64,000 bases of DNA from Paenibacillus sp. PL91. GTDB lineage: Bacteria > Bacillota > Bacilli > Paenibacillales > Paenibacillaceae. Location of the stretch: assembly GCF_012935325.2 (NCBI RefSeq), contig NZ_JABBYG020000010.1, positions 62,001 to 126,000 on the forward strand, written 5' to 3'. The number at the start of each line of letters is the position of its first letter. Within the stretch, counting starts at the first letter, position 1. A model generated the notes under the pieces. That model made no database searches and was not told the origin of the DNA. It saw only the letters and a list, made by a program, of their open reading frames with translations. Positions 40,438-49,597 of the stretch are shown here, piece after piece. The position numbers were made by a program, and so were the translations under genes.

Positions 40438-41748
40438 ATGGATTTATTTTCTTATCAGCAGGAGGCTGAAAGGCCGCGTGCAAGGCTGCTAGCAGATCGC
40501 ATGCGGCCTCAGACGCTGGACGAATATATTGGACAAGAGCATATCGTAGGGGCAGGCAAGCTGCTGCGCAGAGCCATTGAAGGCGACCAGGTGTCGTCTA
40601 TTTTGTTATATGGCCCTCCCGGCTGCGGCAAAACGACACTGGCTCATATTATATCACTGCGGACGGCAGGGGAGTTCGTGAAGCTGAATGCCGTAGACGC
40701 TTCGGTCAAAGATGTCCGCGAGGTCATTGATCAGGCACGCACGAATAAAGCGATGTACGGCAAGAAGACGATTCTTTTTTTGGATGAGGTGCATCGCTTC
40801 AATACCGCAAGGCAGGATGCTTTGCTGCCTGCAGTCGAGCAGGGCACTATTATCTTTATTGGGGCGACAACGGAAAATCCGTTTCATCATGTAAATGGCG
40901 CCTTGCTTTCCCGATCGACCTTATTTCAATTGGAGCCGCTAGTTGAGGCGCATGCCTATGAAGCGATGCGAAGAGCGCTTTCCGATCGGGAGCGGGGACT
41001 CGGCTTTATGGATCTGCGAGCGGATGAAGACGCTCTCCATCATATTGCCGCTATGGCAGGCGGAGATATTCGCCGCGCGCTCAACGCGCTTGAGCTGGCT
41101 GCGGTCACGACGCCATCGGAGCAGGATGGCTCGGTTCACTTGACGCTTGAGGTAGCGCAGGAATCGATCCGCAAGCCGTCGATACGCGCCGACCTGTCGA
41201 CGCAATATGATGTGCTTTCAGCCTTCCACAAGAGCGTGCGCGGCTCAAGCGATGCGGCGCTGTTCTGGTTTCTGTACGCGGTAGAGAAGCTGGGCATGGA
41301 CCCGATGACCTTTATCCGCAGGCTGATCGTCGCTTGCAGCGAGGATATTGGGCTCGCTAATCCGCAGGCGATGATTCAAGCGGTTACCGCAATGGATGCT
41401 TATCATAAGATTGGCTGGCCAGAAGCGAAGTACAACATCTCGCAGGCGATTCTATTTGCGGTAGAGAGCCCTAAATCAAACGCAACGGCAATTGCGATCG
41501 GCAATGCGGAGGCGGCTATTGAGCGGGCAGGAGGCGCAGAGGTGCCGCTTCATTTGCGGGATACGCATTATAAGGGAGCGCAGCAGCTAGGGCATGAGGG
41601 CTACAAATATCCGCATGACTATCCGAACCATTATGTAGCTCAGCAGTATTTGCCTGAAAGGCTGGGCGGAATGACCTTTTACAAGGCAACGGAGCAAGGG
41701 ATGGAAGATAAAATCAAGCAAAACCAGCAAAAGCGCAAAGGCAAATGA
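40438..41748 (+). CDS. rarA: Replication-associated recombination protein RarA (MgsA)
   Basis: AAA+ clamp-loader-like ATPase acting at stalled forks. The 436-aa product has RPQTLDEYIGQEHIVG, Walker A LYGPPGCGKTT, Walker B LFLDEVHRFN, sensor 1 FIGATTENP, and the C-terminal MgsA domain with RLIVACSEDIGLANPQA and the tetramerisation region. ATG 40414 is in frame upstream without a ribosome site; family alignment (MDLFSYQ) supports 40438. The B. subtilis homologue yrvN lies in the same neighbourhood. Confidence 0.94.
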   Translation: MDLFSYQQEAERPRARLLADRMRPQTLDEYIGQEHIVGAGKLLRRAIEGDQVSSILLYGPPGCGKTTLAHIISLRTAGEFVKLNAVDASVKDVREVIDQARTNKAMYGKKTILFLDEVHRFNTARQDALLPAVEQGTIIFIGATTENPFHHVNGALLSRSTLFQLEPLVEAHAYEAMRRALSDRERGLGFMDLRADEDALHHIAAMAGGDIRRALNALELAAVTTPSEQDGSVHLTLEVAQESIRKPSIRADLSTQYDVLSAFHKSVRGSSDAALFWFLYAVEKLGMDPMTFIRRLIVACSEDIGLANPQAMIQAVTAMDAYHKIGWPEAKYNISQAILFAVESPKSNATAIAIGNAEAAIERAGGAEVPLHLRDTHYKGAQQLGHEGYKYPHDYPNHYVAQQYLPERLGGMTFYKATEQGMEDKIKQNQQKRKGK

Positions 41749-42058
41749 CCGGGTTAAGGCTTTTATTTGACAATCAATGGGAAGTCTTATTCGTGTATGA
41801 GCCATATAGATTAAAAAATAACGGGAAATACTCCATCTAAATTTAATGCATAATGGGCTTTAGGCAGAAATAACTGGAAACACGCCCACTACATTCGAAG
41901 AAAGCACTCCTTTTATTGCATACGCACGGATTTACATGAGAAAATCCTGATAAACACGATTTGAGCTAATTTTCCAGCTATTTAACGGGAACATTTCCTG
42001 TTAATGCTATATTCATGTGTATGAGCTAATTGAGCATGGTTCAGCAAAATCCAGCTAC
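41749..42058. other. AT-rich intergenic segment with imperfect repeats
   Basis: No gene seen. Three related stretches occur: ATAACGGGAAATACTCC (41818-41834), ATAACTGGAAACACGCC (41870-41886) and TTTAACGGGAACATTTCC (41981-41998), plus two copies of GAGCTAATT (41963 and 42023). The rest is AT-rich without ribosome sites or terminators until the hairpin at 42061. Confidence 0.5.
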
Positions 42059-42060
42059 AA

Positions 42061-42100
42061 AAAAGGGACATTCCTAATATTTAGGAATTGTCCCTTTTTA
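42061..42100. terminator. Bidirectional terminator between rarA region and copD
   Basis: AAAAGGGACA-TTCCTAA / TTAGGAA-TTGTCCCTTTTT hairpin with A and T runs on both sides; it mainly serves the minus-strand copC-copD pair. Confidence 0.88.
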
Positions 42101-42115
42101 CATGCCATATGCGAT

Positions 42116-43201
42116 TTAAGCAATCGAGAACATAAGTCCGAAATAGCCGAATACGGCAGTCAAAATACCCATCAAGAAAGCAGGGATAAGCTTATTCGAG
42201 CGATACATCCAGACCAAACCGCCAGCCATCACCAAAGCTGCTGCAAGCATGAGAATGCTCTCAAAATGCAGCGTAAACTTCAAAGCAATGTCCGGGCTGA
42301 AGCTGCCTTTGTAGATCGATGTGAATAACGGTGACGGGGAGACGGTTTGCAGCGTCTCTTTCACCTTGTGCGGCGGCGTTTGCTGTCCTAGGACACCCGT
42401 TGCCGCGAGTACGAGCAGTGCGATGATGCTTTCCGCTTTTAGCCATCTTCTTGGGTTGAAGCCATCTTCGCGGTTAGCTATTTTTTTGTATCCGAAGCCG
42501 TTCGTGTAAGCAAAGAGCAGTAACGGCACGATCAATAAATGCTTGATAAGAAGCATTTGCCCGTAGGGCAGCATCCAGGCGTTCACATACTCGGGAGTCG
42601 TGAATGACATGAGCACGATGCCCGCTAGAAGCGTTACCAGTACACTGATTATTGCAACCGGAGAAAACCAGCGCAGAAACGCATGCCAATTCGCATTATC
42701 CGTGGAAAACCAGCTTATGACGAATAAGATGCCGATCCATACGCTTACGGCAAGGAAGTGGGCGGAATGGGTAACTAATCCTCTAAACCCATAAAGCGAA
42801 GACGCGTGGCCAGCATACCCTAACCATACAATTAGCAAAAACGTGACAAACAAAGCAACCTTAGGCATATGCTTGTCGCCCCGGAACGCCTTGAGTCCCA
42901 GCAGAAACGCAAGTCCAACAGAACCGATCGCAGTCCAAACCCATGCCTTCCCGGTATTGATATCGAGCAAAATGCTTTTGAGAATCGAGCCATATGTCAT
43001 ATCAAAGTCTTTGGCGAAAACGAGAGCGAGCTTATGAATTGGAACATAAGACAAAATCGGAATCGCTATCGCGCATGCGAGAAGCAAGCCGTTCGGTACC
43101 TGAATGGAGGGCCTTCTGTCCTCCGGCACTAGCCGCAGCAGCAGGGTTCCTGTCAGAATAGCGAAGCAAATGTAAAGAAGGCCTTCGCTGATATAAATCA
43201 T
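42116..43201 (-). CDS. CopD-type copper resistance membrane protein
   Basis: Polytopic protein of 361 aa with about nine membrane segments and CopD-type motifs: LVTHSAHFLAVSVWIG with membrane His, GHASSLYG, and LLIKHLLIVPLLLFAY. CopC/CopD (fused as YcnJ in B. subtilis) act in copper uptake or handling at the membrane. The start ATG overlaps the stop of the copC-type gene by 1 nt (TAATG), so the two are translated together. Metal specificity is inferred from family only. Confidence 0.85.
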   Translation of the reverse strand: MIYISEGLLYICFAILTGTLLLRLVPEDRRPSIQVPNGLLLACAIAIPILSYVPIHKLALVFAKDFDMTYGSILKSILLDINTGKAWVWTAIGSVGLAFLLGLKAFRGDKHMPKVALFVTFLLIVWLGYAGHASSLYGFRGLVTHSAHFLAVSVWIGILFVISWFSTDNANWHAFLRWFSPVAIISVLVTLLAGIVLMSFTTPEYVNAWMLPYGQMLLIKHLLIVPLLLFAYTNGFGYKKIANREDGFNPRRWLKAESIIALLVLAATGVLGQQTPPHKVKETLQTVSPSPLFTSIYKGSFSPDIALKFTLHFESILMLAAALVMAGGLVWMYRSNKLIPAFLMGILTAVFGYFGLMFSIA

Positions 43202-43758
43202 TATTTGCGCCTCCGCATGAACAAGACGAGTGCAGCAACTACGATGATCGCTCCGATAATGAAAGCGGGCGTGTAGTTTGTACCTTCCTTATCGGTTGTC
43301 GATTCGCTTGGATTCACAGCATTGTCAGCATCTGCACTTGCCTCAGGAGAGGGAGTCGGTGCTTCGGCCGTTGCTTCCGGTTCAGCTGTTGGCTCTTCCG
43401 TCACAACTGGAGCTTCGACCGTAAAAGCATAATCGCCTTCCACAGAGTGGCCGTCTGCTCCGATGATGGTCCATTTTACGGTGTAGATGCCATTTGGAAG
43501 CTCGGCTGGCAAAGCTCCGCTCATCGACATTCCGCTGACTTCGACTTTATCTTTCTCCATTTCCTCGCCTGCGGCATTCAATATTTTAAAATTGCTTAGC
43601 TTCTCAATTTTGGTGTTGAAGGTAAGCTCTATAAGCTCGGGCGAGACGTTGACCGTCGCATCCTTTGCAGGCACCGCAGTTTCTAGTTTGGAATGGGCAA
43701 GAGCGACGCCGGGAACTAGCCATAGGGCTGCCAGGCATATAAGCAAAATCCGTTTCAT
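43201..43758 (-). CDS. CopC-domain copper-binding protein, membrane anchored
   Basis: Exported protein of 185 aa: signal peptide (about 1-21, LLICLAALWLVPGVALA), mature N-terminus AHSKLETAVPAKD with the copper-binding His after the cleavage site, and the CopC strand DGHSVEGDYAFTV with the second His. Then an acidic Glu/Ala/Pro-rich linker and a C-terminal membrane anchor (AFIIGAIIVVAALVLFMRRRK). The ATG with GGAGGA at 43758 is chosen over an upstream in-frame start at 43800. Linked to the copD-type gene. Confidence 0.9.
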   Translation of the reverse strand: MKRILLICLAALWLVPGVALAHSKLETAVPAKDATVNVSPELIELTFNTKIEKLSNFKILNAAGEEMEKDKVEVSGMSMSGALPAELPNGIYTVKWTIIGADGHSVEGDYAFTVEAPVVTEEPTAEPEATAEAPTPSPEASADADNAVNPSESTTDKEGTNYTPAFIIGAIIVVAALVLFMRRRK

Positions 43759-43809
43759 TTGTAATCCTCCTACATATTTATTATCTAATCTGTTTCTCAA
43801 GCTGTTTGC

Positions 43810-43818
43810 ATTATAACA
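43810..43818 (-). promoter_or_regulatory. Extended -10 promoter of the copC-copD pair
   Basis: On the minus strand TGTTATAAT (TG-N-TATAAT), about 50 nt before the copC-type start. No good -35 is seen. Confidence 0.5.
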
Positions 43819-43824
43819 GATACG

Positions 43825-44138
43825 GCGAATCGTTAGCTTGCCATTAAATGAGCATTTCGTAGCGGCTTTATGAACATTTGTTGAAGTCTGCTACGCCGAA
43901 TGTTTAAATAACACGAGCTGAGTCGGGAAATCCGCGTATAAAGGCTAGCCTATGGCGAATACATATAATTACAGTCTTGAGAACGGCTTACCCTTGCGGT
44001 GTTCCCGTTTGACGCGGCGGCTTGGCAACTTGGAGAGCTCTTACATTACACAAAGATCGCCGTATCTTTGTTCCAAAGGGAGGTGTACCTGTCATCGCAT
44101 AGCATTTGCCCCTTGTGCGAAGGACAGGATATCGTTGA
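43825..44138. other. Long divergent intergenic region before the CorC-type gene
   Basis: About 310 nt without a convincing gene. A TATAAT lies at 43964-43969 without a clear -35. From there to the CorC-type ATG runs a 165-nt leader with several short inverted segments (for example GAAC...GTTC at 43981-44004 and CAAAG...CTTTG at 44051-44074). No known riboswitch pattern was recognised. A 65-codon frame (43999-44196) encodes a CPLC motif but has no ribosome site and overlaps the next gene. Confidence 0.4.
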
Positions 44139-45476
44139 ATGGACCCATTACCGGTTAGTTTATCCCTGGCGCTTATTTTATTTTTGGTTTTTTTGAACGG
44201 TTTTTTCGTGGCGGCCGAGTTTGCAATGGTGAAGGTGCGAGGGAGCCGAATTGATACGCTCGCTTCCGAAGGGCATTCGCGTGCCAAGCATGCCACGCAT
44301 TTGACAGGCAATTTGGATGCTTATTTGTCCGCTTGTCAGCTTGGCATTACATTTGCTTCGCTCGGGCTTGGGTGGATTGGCGAGCCAGCCGTGGCCAAAC
44401 TAATCGAGCCTTTTTTTGGCTATATCGGCATACGCAACGAGGTATTTATTCATACATTCTCCTTTTTCCTCGCTTTTTCCTTCATCACGGTGCTTCATAT
44501 CGTATTAGGGGAGTTGGCGCCTAAGACGGTAGCTATCCGCAAAGCAGAAAGGGTTACGCTGTTAACGGCGACTCCGCTCATCTATTTCTACAAGATTATG
44601 TATCCGTTCATTTGGGTGCTTAACGGCATGGCCAATCAGCTTCTGAAGCGAATGGGCATCGAACCGGCGACCGAGAAGGACGCTGCACATACCGAGGATG
44701 AAATTCGCATTTTGATGAAGGAAAGCCACAAGAATGGGCTCATTGACAATACGGAGCTTACGCTCGTAGATAATATTTTCGAGTTTACCGAAACGAATGC
44801 ACGCGAAATTATGATTCCCCGCACGGAAATGGTTTGCCTGAATACGAGCCATTCGCTTGAAGAGAACAAGAGGCTCGCACTGGAGCAAATGCTGACGCGG
44901 TACCCGGTATGCGAGAATGACAAGGATAATATTATTGGCTTCGTTCATATCAAGGATCTGCTCAAGGATACGACGCATAGCCTGCATGATATAAGACAAA
45001 TTACGAGGCCGATTACGACTGTGCCCGAGTCGATGCAAATTAGCACGCTGCTGAAGCTGATGCAAAAGCGGAAGTCTCAAATCGCGATATTGATCGACGA
45101 GTATGGCGGCACCTCAGGCTTGGTAACATTAGAGGATATTATGGAGGAAATCGTTGGCGAAATTCAAGACGAATTTGACGAGGAACGCGAGCATCTTGAA
45201 AAAAAAGAAGACGGCACTTACTCGGTCAGCGGACTCATGCTTATCGAGGAGGTGAACAGCTTCTTCGGCCTTGAAATCGAAACGGATGATTACGACACGA
45301 TCGGCGGCTGGATCTATTCGAAGATTGAAATTCCACCGGTCAATAACCAACGTGTGACGTATGCGGAGCAATTCGAGTTCATCATCGAAGAGACGGATCA
45401 TCTGCGTATTTCACGGCTTACCATTCGAAAGCTCGGTGAACGAGTGAGAGGGCAGCACGATCAGCATTTCGGTTAA
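44139..45476 (+). CDS. CNNM/CorC-family transporter with CBS domains
   Basis: HlyC/CorC-type membrane protein of 445 aa: a CNNM membrane domain (about 1-200, with LNGFFVAAEFAMVKVR and CQLGITFASLGLGWIGEPA), two CBS domains (about 215-345, IMIPRTEMVCL and KSQIAILIDEYGGTSGLVTLEDIMEEIVGEIQ-type sequence), and a C-terminal CorC/HlyC domain. Such proteins are implicated in Mg2+ or Co2+ efflux. The ribosome site is weak (AGGACAGGAT). It ends just before a shared terminator with mnmA. Confidence 0.9.
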   Translation: MDPLPVSLSLALILFLVFLNGFFVAAEFAMVKVRGSRIDTLASEGHSRAKHATHLTGNLDAYLSACQLGITFASLGLGWIGEPAVAKLIEPFFGYIGIRNEVFIHTFSFFLAFSFITVLHIVLGELAPKTVAIRKAERVTLLTATPLIYFYKIMYPFIWVLNGMANQLLKRMGIEPATEKDAAHTEDEIRILMKESHKNGLIDNTELTLVDNIFEFTETNAREIMIPRTEMVCLNTSHSLEENKRLALEQMLTRYPVCENDKDNIIGFVHIKDLLKDTTHSLHDIRQITRPITTVPESMQISTLLKLMQKRKSQIAILIDEYGGTSGLVTLEDIMEEIVGEIQDEFDEEREHLEKKEDGTYSVSGLMLIEEVNSFFGLEIETDDYDTIGGWIYSKIEIPPVNNQRVTYAEQFEFIIEETDHLRISRLTIRKLGERVRGQHDQHFG

Positions 45477-45493
45477 AGGTTTTGAAAAAAAAG

Positions 45494-45540
45494 GGCTGCC
45501 CAAACGCATCGTAACGTTGCGTTTGAGCAGCTCTGTTTTG
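45494..45540. terminator. Bidirectional terminator between the CorC-type gene and mnmA
   Basis: GCTGCCCAAACGCA / TGCGTTTGAGCAGC stem (one mismatch) with T runs on both strands; eight T follow on the minus strand. Confidence 0.88.
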
Positions 45541-45552
45541 TGAAAAAACTTG

Positions 45553-46686
45553 TTATGCTTGCTTAGCTAGTGCTGAAGCTGCGTCAATCTTTTGAACGGT
45601 TTCAATCGTACCGCCGCCAAGACAAACCTGACCGTCATAGAGCACGACCGCTTGACCAGGCGTGATCGCCTTCTGAGGCTTATCGAATACGATATGTGCC
45701 GTACCATCCAAATTGTACGTTACGCTGACGCCTTGATCGGGCTGGCGGTAACGGAATTTGGCTGTGCAGCGGATCGTTCCAGCTTCGGTTACCGGAACAA
45801 TCCAGTTCATGCCGCTCGCCGTCAGGCTCTCGGAGTAGAGGCTTGGATGCTGCTCGCCCTGTACAACGTACAGAATGTTGTTCTCCAGATCCTTGTCGGC
45901 TACGAACCACGGCTCGCCGTTGCCTGAGCCGCCGATGCCGAGCCCTTGGCGCTGTCCGAGCGTGTAATACATAAGGCCATCGTGACGGCCCTTCTTCTCG
46001 CCGCTTTGGATATCGATCATGTCGCCTGCTCGCGCTGGCAAATAGCCGCTGAGGAACGTCTTGAAATTGCGCTCCCCGATAAAGCAAACGCCGGTGCTGT
46101 CTTTCTTCTTAGCGGTATATAGACCGGCCTCCTCGGCAATACGCCGTACCTCGGGCTTTGGTATATGACCGATCGGGAACATCGCTTTTGCCAGCTGCTT
46201 CTGATTAAGGGCGCTTAGGAAATAGGTTTGATCCTTGTTCGAATCCACCCCGCGAAGCAGCTTCGTAACGCCTTCTTCCGTACGTTCCACTTGCGCATAA
46301 TGGCCTGTTGCCAAATAATCGGCGCCAAGCTCCATGGCACGCTGCAGGAAGTCGCCAAACTTGATTTCACGATTGCACATGACGTCTGGGTTTGGCGTGC
46401 GGCCGCGCTTGTATTCATCCAAGAAATAAGTGAATACTTTATCAAAATATTGCCGTTCAAAATTAACGGTATAGTAGGGTATGCCGATTTGTTCACATAC
46501 GCGGCGAACGTCTTCCGAATCTTCTTCCGCCGTGCAATGACCGAATTCATCGGTATCGTCCCAGTTTTTCATAAAGATGCCGACAACGTCATAGCCTTGC
46601 TGCTTTAGCAGCAGCGCAGTGACGGAGGAATCGACGCCGCCTGACATGCCGACGACCACTCTTGTCGAAGCTTTTGGTTTTTCCAT
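45553..46686 (-). CDS. mnmA: tRNA 2-thiouridylase MnmA
   Basis: Thiolates U34 of Lys, Glu and Gln tRNAs. The 377-aa enzyme has the PP-loop GMSGGVDSSV, the first catalytic Cys in NPDVMCNREIKFG and the second in GVCFIGERNFKTFL, then the C-terminal central and beta-barrel domains. AGGTGG precedes the ATG at 46686; the frame is open to 46716. It is divergent from cymR here, whereas in B. subtilis cymR, the desulfurase yrvO and trmU are all on one strand; the sulfur donor desulfurase is coded at 47647. Confidence 0.96.
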   Translation of the reverse strand: MEKPKASTRVVVGMSGGVDSSVTALLLKQQGYDVVGIFMKNWDDTDEFGHCTAEEDSEDVRRVCEQIGIPYYTVNFERQYFDKVFTYFLDEYKRGRTPNPDVMCNREIKFGDFLQRAMELGADYLATGHYAQVERTEEGVTKLLRGVDSNKDQTYFLSALNQKQLAKAMFPIGHIPKPEVRRIAEEAGLYTAKKKDSTGVCFIGERNFKTFLSGYLPARAGDMIDIQSGEKKGRHDGLMYYTLGQRQGLGIGGSGNGEPWFVADKDLENNILYVVQGEQHPSLYSESLTASGMNWIVPVTEAGTIRCTAKFRYRQPDQGVSVTYNLDGTAHIVFDKPQKAITPGQAVVLYDGQVCLGGGTIETVQKIDAASALAKQA

Positions 46687-46721
46687 CGTAAACACCACCT
46701 TGCTTGAATCAAACATATTCT

Positions 46722-46730
46722 ATTGTAACA
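46722..46730 (-). promoter_or_regulatory. Possible extended -10 promoter of mnmA
   Basis: TGTTACAAT on the minus strand, about 36 nt before the mnmA start; no clear -35. Confidence 0.4.
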
Positions 46731-46886
46731 TAGGCTGAAAACTTTTTCATGAAGATGACAACCTTTTTGCACACGATGCTCGTTTGATATGTTAACATAT
46801 AAGGGAACTGGGAATACAGTGATTTAAGAGCATATTGATCAGACACACTCCTAACAGACCATAAAACAAATAAAAGAGGTGCCACT

Positions 46887-47306
46887 TTGAAAATATCGAC
46901 GAAAGGCCGTTATGGCTTAACCATTATGATGGAGCTAGCGGCTAAATTTGGTGAAGGCCCGACTTCGCTCAAGAGCATTGCAGAGAGAAATCAGCTTTCC
47001 GAGCACTATTTGGAGCAGCTAGTAGCACCTTTGCGTAATGCAGGACTTGTGAAAAGCATACGAGGCGCATATGGCGGCTATATTTTATCCAAAGATCCAG
47101 AGACGATTACTTCAGGGGATATCATCCGTATTCTTGAAGGGCCGATCTCGCCTGTAGACTTTACCGAAGAGGATGATCCGGCTAAACGCCAATTATGGCT
47201 GCGCATTCGCGACAGCATTGCAGAGGTGCTTGATTCGACGACGCTTGCTGATCTGATCAACTTTGAAGATGAAGGCAAGCCTGACAGCTACATGTTCTAT
47301 ATCTAA
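46887..47306 (+). CDS. cymR: Rrf2-family regulator CymR
   Basis: Winged-helix repressor of cysteine and sulfur metabolism genes; in B. subtilis it acts with CysK. The 139-aa product starts MKISTKGRYGLTIMMELA, has the recognition region QLSEHYLEQLVAPLRNAGLVKS and the wing SIRGAYGGYIL. It lacks the three Cys of the IscR/NsrR type, so no Fe-S cluster is expected. TTG start preceded by AGAGGTG. Neighbouring mnmA and the desulfurase gene support CymR rather than another Rrf2 protein. Confidence 0.9.
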   Translation: MKISTKGRYGLTIMMELAAKFGEGPTSLKSIAERNQLSEHYLEQLVAPLRNAGLVKSIRGAYGGYILSKDPETITSGDIIRILEGPISPVDFTEEDDPAKRQLWLRIRDSIAEVLDSTTLADLINFEDEGKPDSYMFYI

Positions 47307-47317
47307 AAGGATGCGGA

Positions 47318-47342
47318 GAAAGGGCGGACCTATCGCCCTTTC
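47318..47342 (+). terminator. Hairpin after cymR
   Basis: Perfect 9-bp stem GAAAGGGCG/CGCCCTTTC. The tail is TATATC rather than a T run, so termination is plausible but not certain. Confidence 0.45.
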
Positions 47343-47640
47343 TATATCACTTGCGCAAAAGCTATGTATTTATAGTACTCCGTTTTATTTACTATCATTC
47401 GCCCACTGAAATGGACCCTTCAACGCATCCCCCTGAGGATGCATTTGCTTCGTTACTTACATCCCTTCTTCTCCAGTCACATCATAAGGCATAGTTAAGC
47501 GATCGTAATTATCTTGCTAAATAGAGGCTTTTGTAAAAAAGAGTTTGGGTGATGGTACGCGGGCATTGATGCGTGTCAATAGCGGTTGTGCTATACTCGA
47601 ATACATGAAAACACATACTTGTTCACTATTTAAAGGAAGA
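47343..47640. other. Intergenic region before the cysteine desulfurase gene
   Basis: No gene seen in about 300 nt. It holds a small hairpin GCATCC/GGATGC (about 47424-47442) and a TATACT (about 47592-47597) that may be a -10 for the downstream gene; no convincing -35 stands 16-18 nt upstream. Confidence 0.4.
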
Positions 47641-47646
47641 TGACCT

Positions 47647-48801
47647 ATGAAAATACATTATTTTGACCATGCCGCCACAACGCCTATGCATCCGAGCGTC
47701 GCAAGCGCCATGCTTGAGCTTATGCAGGGACCTGGAGGCAATTCATCCAGCATGCATGCTCTCGGACGAGCCGCAAAGCACCAGCTTAACCGTGCGCGCG
47801 ACTCCGTTTCAGCAGCCTTAGGCTGTAAGCCGGCGGAGCTATTGTTTACTTCCGGTGGAACCGAAAGCGACAATGCTGCTTTGATCGGCGCTGCTAGAGC
47901 GCAGCGCAAGCGGGGCAGATCACATATTATAACATCAGCGGGCGAGCATCACGCCGTCCTTCAAACATGCGAATGGCTTGCCAAAGAAGAAGGCTACTCT
48001 CTAACGGTACTGCCTTTAGAACGGGATGGACGTACATCGCCAGAGCTCGTTCAAGCTGCAATTACGCCCGAAACGGGACTCATCAGCATTATGCATGGAA
48101 ATAACGAGGTGGGCACCCTGCAGCCTATCGAAGAAATCGGGCAAATCGCGAAGGCGAGCGGCGCGATTTTTCATGTTGATGCCGTTCAAACGTTGAGCTC
48201 GATGAAATTCCGTCTACATGAGCTTCCTGTCGATTTGATGAGCTTCTCTGCACATAAGATCAATGGCCCGCAAGGGGTCGGAGCGCTTTACGTCGCAAAT
48301 GGGACGCTGATCGAATCGATTCAGCATGGCGGATCTCAAGAGAGAAAACGCCGTGCGGGCACTGAAAATATCGCTGGAATCGCTGGTTTTGCGGCTGCAA
48401 TTGACATTTGTGTGAACGAGCGGGAAAATAAGCAACCTTTTATGGACAAGCTTCGTAAGAGATGGATAGAACTGCTGCAAACGCATGTAGAAGTACCAAT
48501 CATCATTAATGGCAGCGAGCATCATTATTTGCCGCATATCGTCAATATCAGCTTTATCGGTGTCGATACAGAAACGATGCTGATGAATCTGGATATGGAG
48601 GGTATCGCTGCAGCAAGCGGTTCAGCTTGTACGTCCGGCGCGCTTGAACGATCGCATGTTCTTCGGGCTATGGATTTGCCGCAGGAACAAATTCAATCCG
48701 CTGTAAGATTTAGCTTCGGTTTGGGGAATACTTTGGAGGAATTAGAAGATGCCGCACTAAAAGTTGGAACAATCGTGAGGCGTATTCGTAATAACTACTA
48801 G
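47647..48801 (+). CDS. Cysteine desulfurase (IscS/NifS family, YrvO-like)
   Basis: PLP enzyme of 384 aa that releases sulfur from cysteine, probably for MnmA-dependent tRNA thiolation. It has YFDHAATTPMHPSVA at the N-terminus, the PLP lysine in SAHKINGPQG (K204), TSGGTESDNAALIG, and the persulfide Cys in the loop SGSACTSGALERSHVL (C328), typical of class I desulfurases. It follows cymR and is 835 nt from the divergent mnmA. The YrvO name is by neighbourhood. Confidence 0.93.
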   Translation: MKIHYFDHAATTPMHPSVASAMLELMQGPGGNSSSMHALGRAAKHQLNRARDSVSAALGCKPAELLFTSGGTESDNAALIGAARAQRKRGRSHIITSAGEHHAVLQTCEWLAKEEGYSLTVLPLERDGRTSPELVQAAITPETGLISIMHGNNEVGTLQPIEEIGQIAKASGAIFHVDAVQTLSSMKFRLHELPVDLMSFSAHKINGPQGVGALYVANGTLIESIQHGGSQERKRRAGTENIAGIAGFAAAIDICVNERENKQPFMDKLRKRWIELLQTHVEVPIIINGSEHHYLPHIVNISFIGVDTETMLMNLDMEGIAAASGSACTSGALERSHVLRAMDLPQEQIQSAVRFSFGLGNTLEELEDAALKVGTIVRRIRNNY

Positions 48802-48818
48802 GAGGACTCCGACTAAGC

Positions 48819-49355
48819 GTGATTAAACTTCAACAGCTTATTGGGCTTCCCGTTATCGTTATCCATTCCGGCAAGCTGGTCGGCACCGTCAAGGATGCTT
48901 GGTTCGATGAGCATTGGCAGTTGAAGGGGCTAATCCTCGATTGTGCCAAGTGGTTTGCTTCATCTGTAAAAATAGTGGAGTGGTCACACGTATTATCCTG
49001 TGGCGATGACACCGTTATTATTTCAAGTGAAGCTGCGATCACGAGGATGAAGTCGAAGCAATTGCTGCGTTCATTTTACACAGGATTAGTGAAATTAAAG
49101 GATTTGCCAGTCGTTACTGTTCAAGGTTTGCAGCTTGGCCGTGTATCGGATGTTTATTTTTACCCAAATCAGGGTACACAAATAGTAGGCTACGAGCTTA
49201 CGGACGGTTTTGTTTCGGATCTGATGGAAGGGCGCAAATGGCTGAAGGTGCCGAGTGATCCGGATAGCGTATTGCTCGGGGAAGACGCGATTATTGTTCC
49301 TGCTGTCAGTGAAGCGGAATTGGAGCCTGTCGCAGCTTCCAATTTCAGAGGATAG
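48819..49355 (+). CDS. PRC-barrel domain protein (YrrD-like)
   Basis: Protein of 178 aa made of two PRC-barrel-like repeats: about 1-75 (LIGLPVIVIHSGKLVGTVKDAWFD) and 85-160 (LKDLPVVTVQGLQLGRVSDVYFYP). PRC-barrels occur in RimM and photosynthetic reaction centres; this stand-alone type has no established role. GTG start with AGGAGG 12 nt upstream. It lies 17 nt after the desulfurase gene, likely in the same transcript. Confidence 0.82.
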   Translation: MIKLQQLIGLPVIVIHSGKLVGTVKDAWFDEHWQLKGLILDCAKWFASSVKIVEWSHVLSCGDDTVIISSEAAITRMKSKQLLRSFYTGLVKLKDLPVVTVQGLQLGRVSDVYFYPNQGTQIVGYELTDGFVSDLMEGRKWLKVPSDPDSVLLGEDAIIVPAVSEAELEPVAASNFRG

Positions 49356-49368
49356 GGAGAAATGAAAG

Positions 49369-49566
49369 ATGATGAGATGTCCGAATTGTAATTCGAAAGA
49401 TATCGGAAAGATTGGTTCCCACCAGTTCTATTGCTGGGGATGCTTCATTGAACTGACGGTTAACGGCGACAAAATGTCGGTTTACCAAGTCGAAGAGGAT
49501 GGCACGTTAAGCTCGCTCGATGACTTGTTCTTTGAAGAGGAAATACCGCAAATTCACGTCAACTGA
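49369..49566 (+). CDS. Small zinc-ribbon-like protein, 65 aa
   Basis: Short protein starting MMRCPNCNSKDIGKIG with a CPNC...CWGC pair (about residues 4-7 and 23-26), which fits a zinc ribbon, and an acidic C-terminal half (FFEEEIPQIHVN). I do not recognise a named function. It is 13 nt behind the PRC-barrel gene and is followed by a terminator. Confidence 0.78.
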   Translation: MMRCPNCNSKDIGKIGSHQFYCWGCFIELTVNGDKMSVYQVEEDGTLSSLDDLFFEEEIPQIHVN

Positions 49567-49597
49567 TGTGCTTTGTCATAAATAAATAAAAATATAA

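Noticed and set aside
43861..44138. Metal riboswitch (yybP-ykoY or M-box) before the CorC-type gene
   Set aside because: The conserved sequence blocks of these riboswitches were not found in the leader.
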